Source: Anniella stebbinsi (taxonomy: Eukaryota > Chordata > Lepidosauria > Squamata > Anniellidae). From it: a DNA stretch of 64,000 nucleotides. Shown here piece after piece: positions 63,466-64,000 of the stretch. The stretch spans positions 11,215,001-11,279,000 of the forward strand of contig JARDYH010000002.1 of assembly GCA_029215795.1 (NCBI GenBank). Reading direction: 5' to 3'. The position numbers and the translations under genes were made by a program. How positions within the stretch are numbered: the first letter of the stretch is position 1; the number at the start of each line of letters is the position of its first letter. The notes under the pieces were generated by a model that worked only from the letters and a program-made list of their open reading frames with translations, did no database searches and was not told where the DNA came from.

Positions 63466-63973
63466 CACTTAAGTGTGGATCCAACCTAATATTTTGAAGA
63501 CCTGAGAATAATTATCCTTCCCTCCCTCTCCCTCTCTCCCTCCCCCTCAAATCATCTGCCCCTCAACATTTGACTAATGTTCAATTAAACATCAGCACCC
63601 TCTGACAACATTTGGTACAACCCACCAGGAAGATCTGAAATTAATGGGGATGGTGCCAAAATACTGCCTTACTATTATTTTATTGGCAGTTGTATGGGAG
63701 AACTTCCCAGTGGACTATCTCCATGGTTAAAATAATTTTTTGGGGAGTTCTCCACTGATTTCAGCTATCTGTGATCAGGATTTGGATACTAGTCCCTTGT
63801 GGATCATCTCACTCCTTGTATGTGCCTTGACTAAACTTGACTATAGGCTGTGATGGATGCCATCAGAGTGTGGGGTGAACGGTGGCAGAAAAATGGGCAA
63901 AGACTAGGGATGGTCCAAGACATTTAGCTGCCTGGGGTGGAGTAGCAAAGCAAAAGTCAAAGTTCATAGTATC
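63466..63973. other. Unique DNA, nothing recognised
   Basis: A CCCTCCCTCTCC-type run at 63517-63548. No gene. Confidence 0.4.
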
Positions 63974-64000
63974 TAGAGGTGTGCAATGTTTACAAGATTT
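63974..64000. mobile_element. Left end of a hAT-like element cut by the window
   Basis: TAGAGGTGTGCAATG matches the TAGRGRTGTGCA terminus of the elements at 4880, 17738 and 54655. The rest lies beyond the window. Confidence 0.55.

Overview
This window looks like intergenic or deep-intronic DNA from a squamate reptile (lizard or snake). The evidence is the repeat content. There are CR1 LINE 3' ends with the ATTCTATGAT tail. There are L2/CR1-clade LINE 3' fragments ending in GCGGGATATAAATAA-type tails. There is a Sauria-type tRNA SINE, a tRNA-Ala(TGC)-derived SINE with intact A and B boxes, a 5'-truncated L1-clade LINE, and many non-autonomous DNA transposons with 8-bp target-site duplications (TSDs). 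The species cannot be named from this. No host protein-coding exon could be supported. Almost every open frame is a shadow of a microsatellite, a palindrome or a LINE. The exceptions are two unrecognised non-repeat frames (17050-17580 minus, 21107-21499 plus).

Layout. 1-4.9 kb: unique DNA with one foldback hAT copy (920-1188), a small hAT MITE (2157-2292), an L2-type LINE end and a repeat-free block (3.6-4.3 kb). 4.88-7.87 kb: a 2,990-bp non-autonomous hAT element with a perfect 8-bp TSD, CGATA-rich ends and fifteen 40-44-bp tandem repeats. 7.9-10 kb: CpG-dense and TTGCRCAA-dense blocks and a minus-strand SINE. 10-17 kb: mostly unique DNA and AT-rich transposon remnants. 17.7-19.4 kb: an L2-type LINE split by a GC-rich hAT-like element made of serial long palindromes, again with a perfect TSD. 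19.4-31 kb: unique DNA, AT-rich hAT-like elements and foldback hAT copies, several in simple repeats. 31.3-34.4 kb: a 5'-truncated L1 with a 906-codon ORF2 frame, inserted inside an AT-rich hAT-like element. 34.5-50 kb: more foldback hAT copies, some nested with each other or with a LINE, plus SINEs. 53.5-57 kb: CR1 copies, a second GC-rich palindromic element cut off at the centre of one palindrome, and a 680-bp TATC array. 57-64 kb: CR1 and L2 fragments, MITEs, a 129-bp hAT MITE and a large repeat-free block (61.6-62.25 kb).

The strongest biology is in the DNA transposons. Twelve copies of one foldback family (TIR TAGGSTGACCAKAT) lie in the window, and several carry exact 8-bp TSDs, which places them with hAT. 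A second, GC-rich family carries three tandem 185-bp palindromes. Each is centred on a CRE/ATF-like TGATGTCATCA core and bounded on both sides by outward-facing GGTAAG, a strong 5' splice-site-like motif. Repeat-poor, AT-rich blocks with many TAAT-type sites (3.6, 16.8, 21.2, 46.9, 58.3 and 61.9 kb) are candidate conserved noncoding elements, as expected in a gene desert near a developmental gene. That last point is inference and needs alignment to other vertebrates.
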